Positions 63,297 through 64,000 of a DNA stretch of 64,000 bases are shown here, piece by piece. The position numbers and the translations under genes are program-made. Where the stretch lies: NCBI GenBank assembly GCA_017553545.1, contig JAFZKT010000061.1, positions 1 to 64,000 on the forward strand, in the 5' to 3' direction. The number at the start of each line of letters is the position of its first letter. The stretch's first letter is position 1. The notes under the pieces are model-generated. The model was not told the origin of the DNA, searched no databases, and saw only the letters and a list, made by a program, of their open reading frames with translations. Source of the DNA: Bacteroidales bacterium (GTDB lineage: Bacteria; Bacteroidota; Bacteroidia; Bacteroidales; UBA932).

Positions 63297-64000
63297 ATGA
63301 ATAGAAAAACACGAAAGGAATATAAAAAACTGCCGGCGGGGTTTTATCATCTGTGCCTTGACCGACTGGAGGATCCGCGTTTTAACGGATCCGATTTGAA
63401 GCCGCTGTTGTTCCAGGACGAGGATGATTATAGAAACGGGATGGCAGCCATTGCTCTTTCTACCTTGAGGTTTGGCGTGGAGTGTTATGCGTTTGAGCTG
63501 ATGCCCAACCACTTGCACGATATCCTCTATGGCACCGGAGAACAGTGTATGAAGGTATTCTCTTATTTGAAGCGGAGGTTTTCGGAGCAGATGATCAAAA
63601 AGGGGTTTCCGGCATTGCCACGGGATTATGGCTGCAAACTGATTCCTGTCGAAGATGATGAATCATTGCGATCGCAAATCCTATACACGGTAAGGAATCC
63701 TTATGAAAAGGGTTTTTGTGGCCCGGGCGGTCACAGATGGGGCTCTGGTTATCTGTATTTCAATGAGTTGGCAGACAGTATTCGGGGCGACAAAGTGGAC
63801 TCATTGCATACGACTCTTCTGCGGAAACTGACCGGGACCAGAGAAGATTTGCCGCCGGATTGGGAAATCCATTCGAATCTGGGTATCCTGCCACGCAATT
63901 TTGTGAGGGTCAAGGAGGTTGAACGGCTTTTCAGTTCGGCCAAAGAATATCAAACGCGTCTGGTGAAAGAGTATGAAACGGTTGTGAAAATAGCCCGTAC
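63297..64000 (+). CDS. REP-associated Y1 (RAYT/TnpA_REP-like) transposase, 3' end beyond window
   Basis: Open frame of 234 codons to the window edge. It has the Y1/HUH single-strand transposase features: PNHLHDIL with the metal-binding HxH (His72, His74) and ILYTVRNPYEKG with the catalytic Tyr130 in the YxxxNP motif. The extra C-terminal region (LPRNFVRVKEVERLFSSAKEYQ) is typical of Bacteroidetes RAYT-like proteins. It starts 8 bases behind a CTTAAG palindrome half-site, the expected position for a RAYT with its cognate REP sequences. Probably a domesticated single-copy transposase that acts on these hairpins in trans. Confidence 0.8.
   Translation, partial: MNRKTRKEYKKLPAGFYHLCLDRLEDPRFNGSDLKPLLFQDEDDYRNGMAAIALSTLRFGVECYAFELMPNHLHDILYGTGEQCMKVFSYLKRRFSEQMIKKGFPALPRDYGCKLIPVEDDESLRSQILYTVRNPYEKGFCGPGGHRWGSGYLYFNELADSIRGDKVDSLHTTLLRKLTGTREDLPPDWEIHSNLGILPRNFVRVKEVERLFSSAKEYQTRLVKEYETVVKIAR

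Overview
The window looks like a piece of a fairly GC-rich (about 58%) Bacteroidota chromosome, most likely order Bacteroidales and an Alistipes-like or uncultured gut lineage. Support: Bacteroidetes-type -7 promoters (TAnnTTTG) in front of many genes, very few Shine-Dalgarno sites, a complete nqrABCDEF operon, FimB/Mfa2-like lipoproteins, a GLUG-repeat lipoprotein, a PCMD lipoprotein, and the gyrB, recA and UvrA variants typical of the phylum. The first ~80 bases look like a foreign or mis-joined tilS fragment fused to gyrB, so position 1 is probably a contig end.

Layout. 1-8.7 kb: gyrB (3' part), a PgpH-type c-di-AMP phosphodiesterase, trigger factor, clpP, clpX and a GLUG/SGNH lipoprotein, all on the plus strand and tightly packed. 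8.7-9.6 kb: a gene-free block packed with palindromes and short tandem repeats, ending in tRNA-Val. 9.7-13.3 kb (minus): TonB-domain protein, S9 dipeptidyl peptidase, lipoate ligase. 13.3-19.1 kb: mnmA, a PrsW protease, a thioredoxin-fold lipoprotein and uvrA. 19.1-33.3 kb: a surface-glycan sugar locus (ArnE/F-like half-transporters, WecE, waaA on the other strand, PseC, FemAB-like, aldo/keto reductase, SpsF-like cytidylyltransferase, HemL-like aminotransferase, double-GNAT PseH, PseI, RmlA/C/D). 33.2-35.2 kb: two FimB-like lipoproteins. 35.3-41.8 kb: DUF47 protein and nqrABCDEF. 41.9-44.3 kb: UvrD/PcrA helicase. 44.4-49.8 kb: a six-gene, translationally coupled minus-strand operon with an Old-Yellow-Enzyme reductase, a steroid 5-alpha-reductase homologue and two short-chain dehydrogenases, a plausible bile-acid/steroid reduction operon. 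49.9-54.5 kb: initiator tRNA and small accessory genes with gene remnants. 54.5-62.6 kb: alcohol dehydrogenase, tRNA-Gly, hisS, a nonsense-interrupted FGE/WG-repeat protein, glnA, a phytase-esterase-like protein and recA. 62.8-64 kb: a hypothetical gene and a REP-associated (Y1/RAYT) transposase that runs off the end.

The most unusual theme is short palindromic DNA inside and around genes. At least three unrelated repeat families sit in frame inside coding sequences: a ~65-bp element with a nearly invariant 34-bp core and covarying stems (twice in rmlD, once in uvrD), a ~28-bp ATGCCCG...CGGGCAT hairpin (uvrA, uvrD, hisS), and a 188-bp MITE-like insertion with inverted ends in uvrA. Two further families are intergenic: a 108-bp element that abuts stop codons, and CTTAAG hairpins next to the RAYT gene and upstream of the FGE/WG gene. 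Together they suggest a lineage in which palindromic elements are spreading through protein-coding DNA, with the RAYT as a candidate mobiliser of at least one family.
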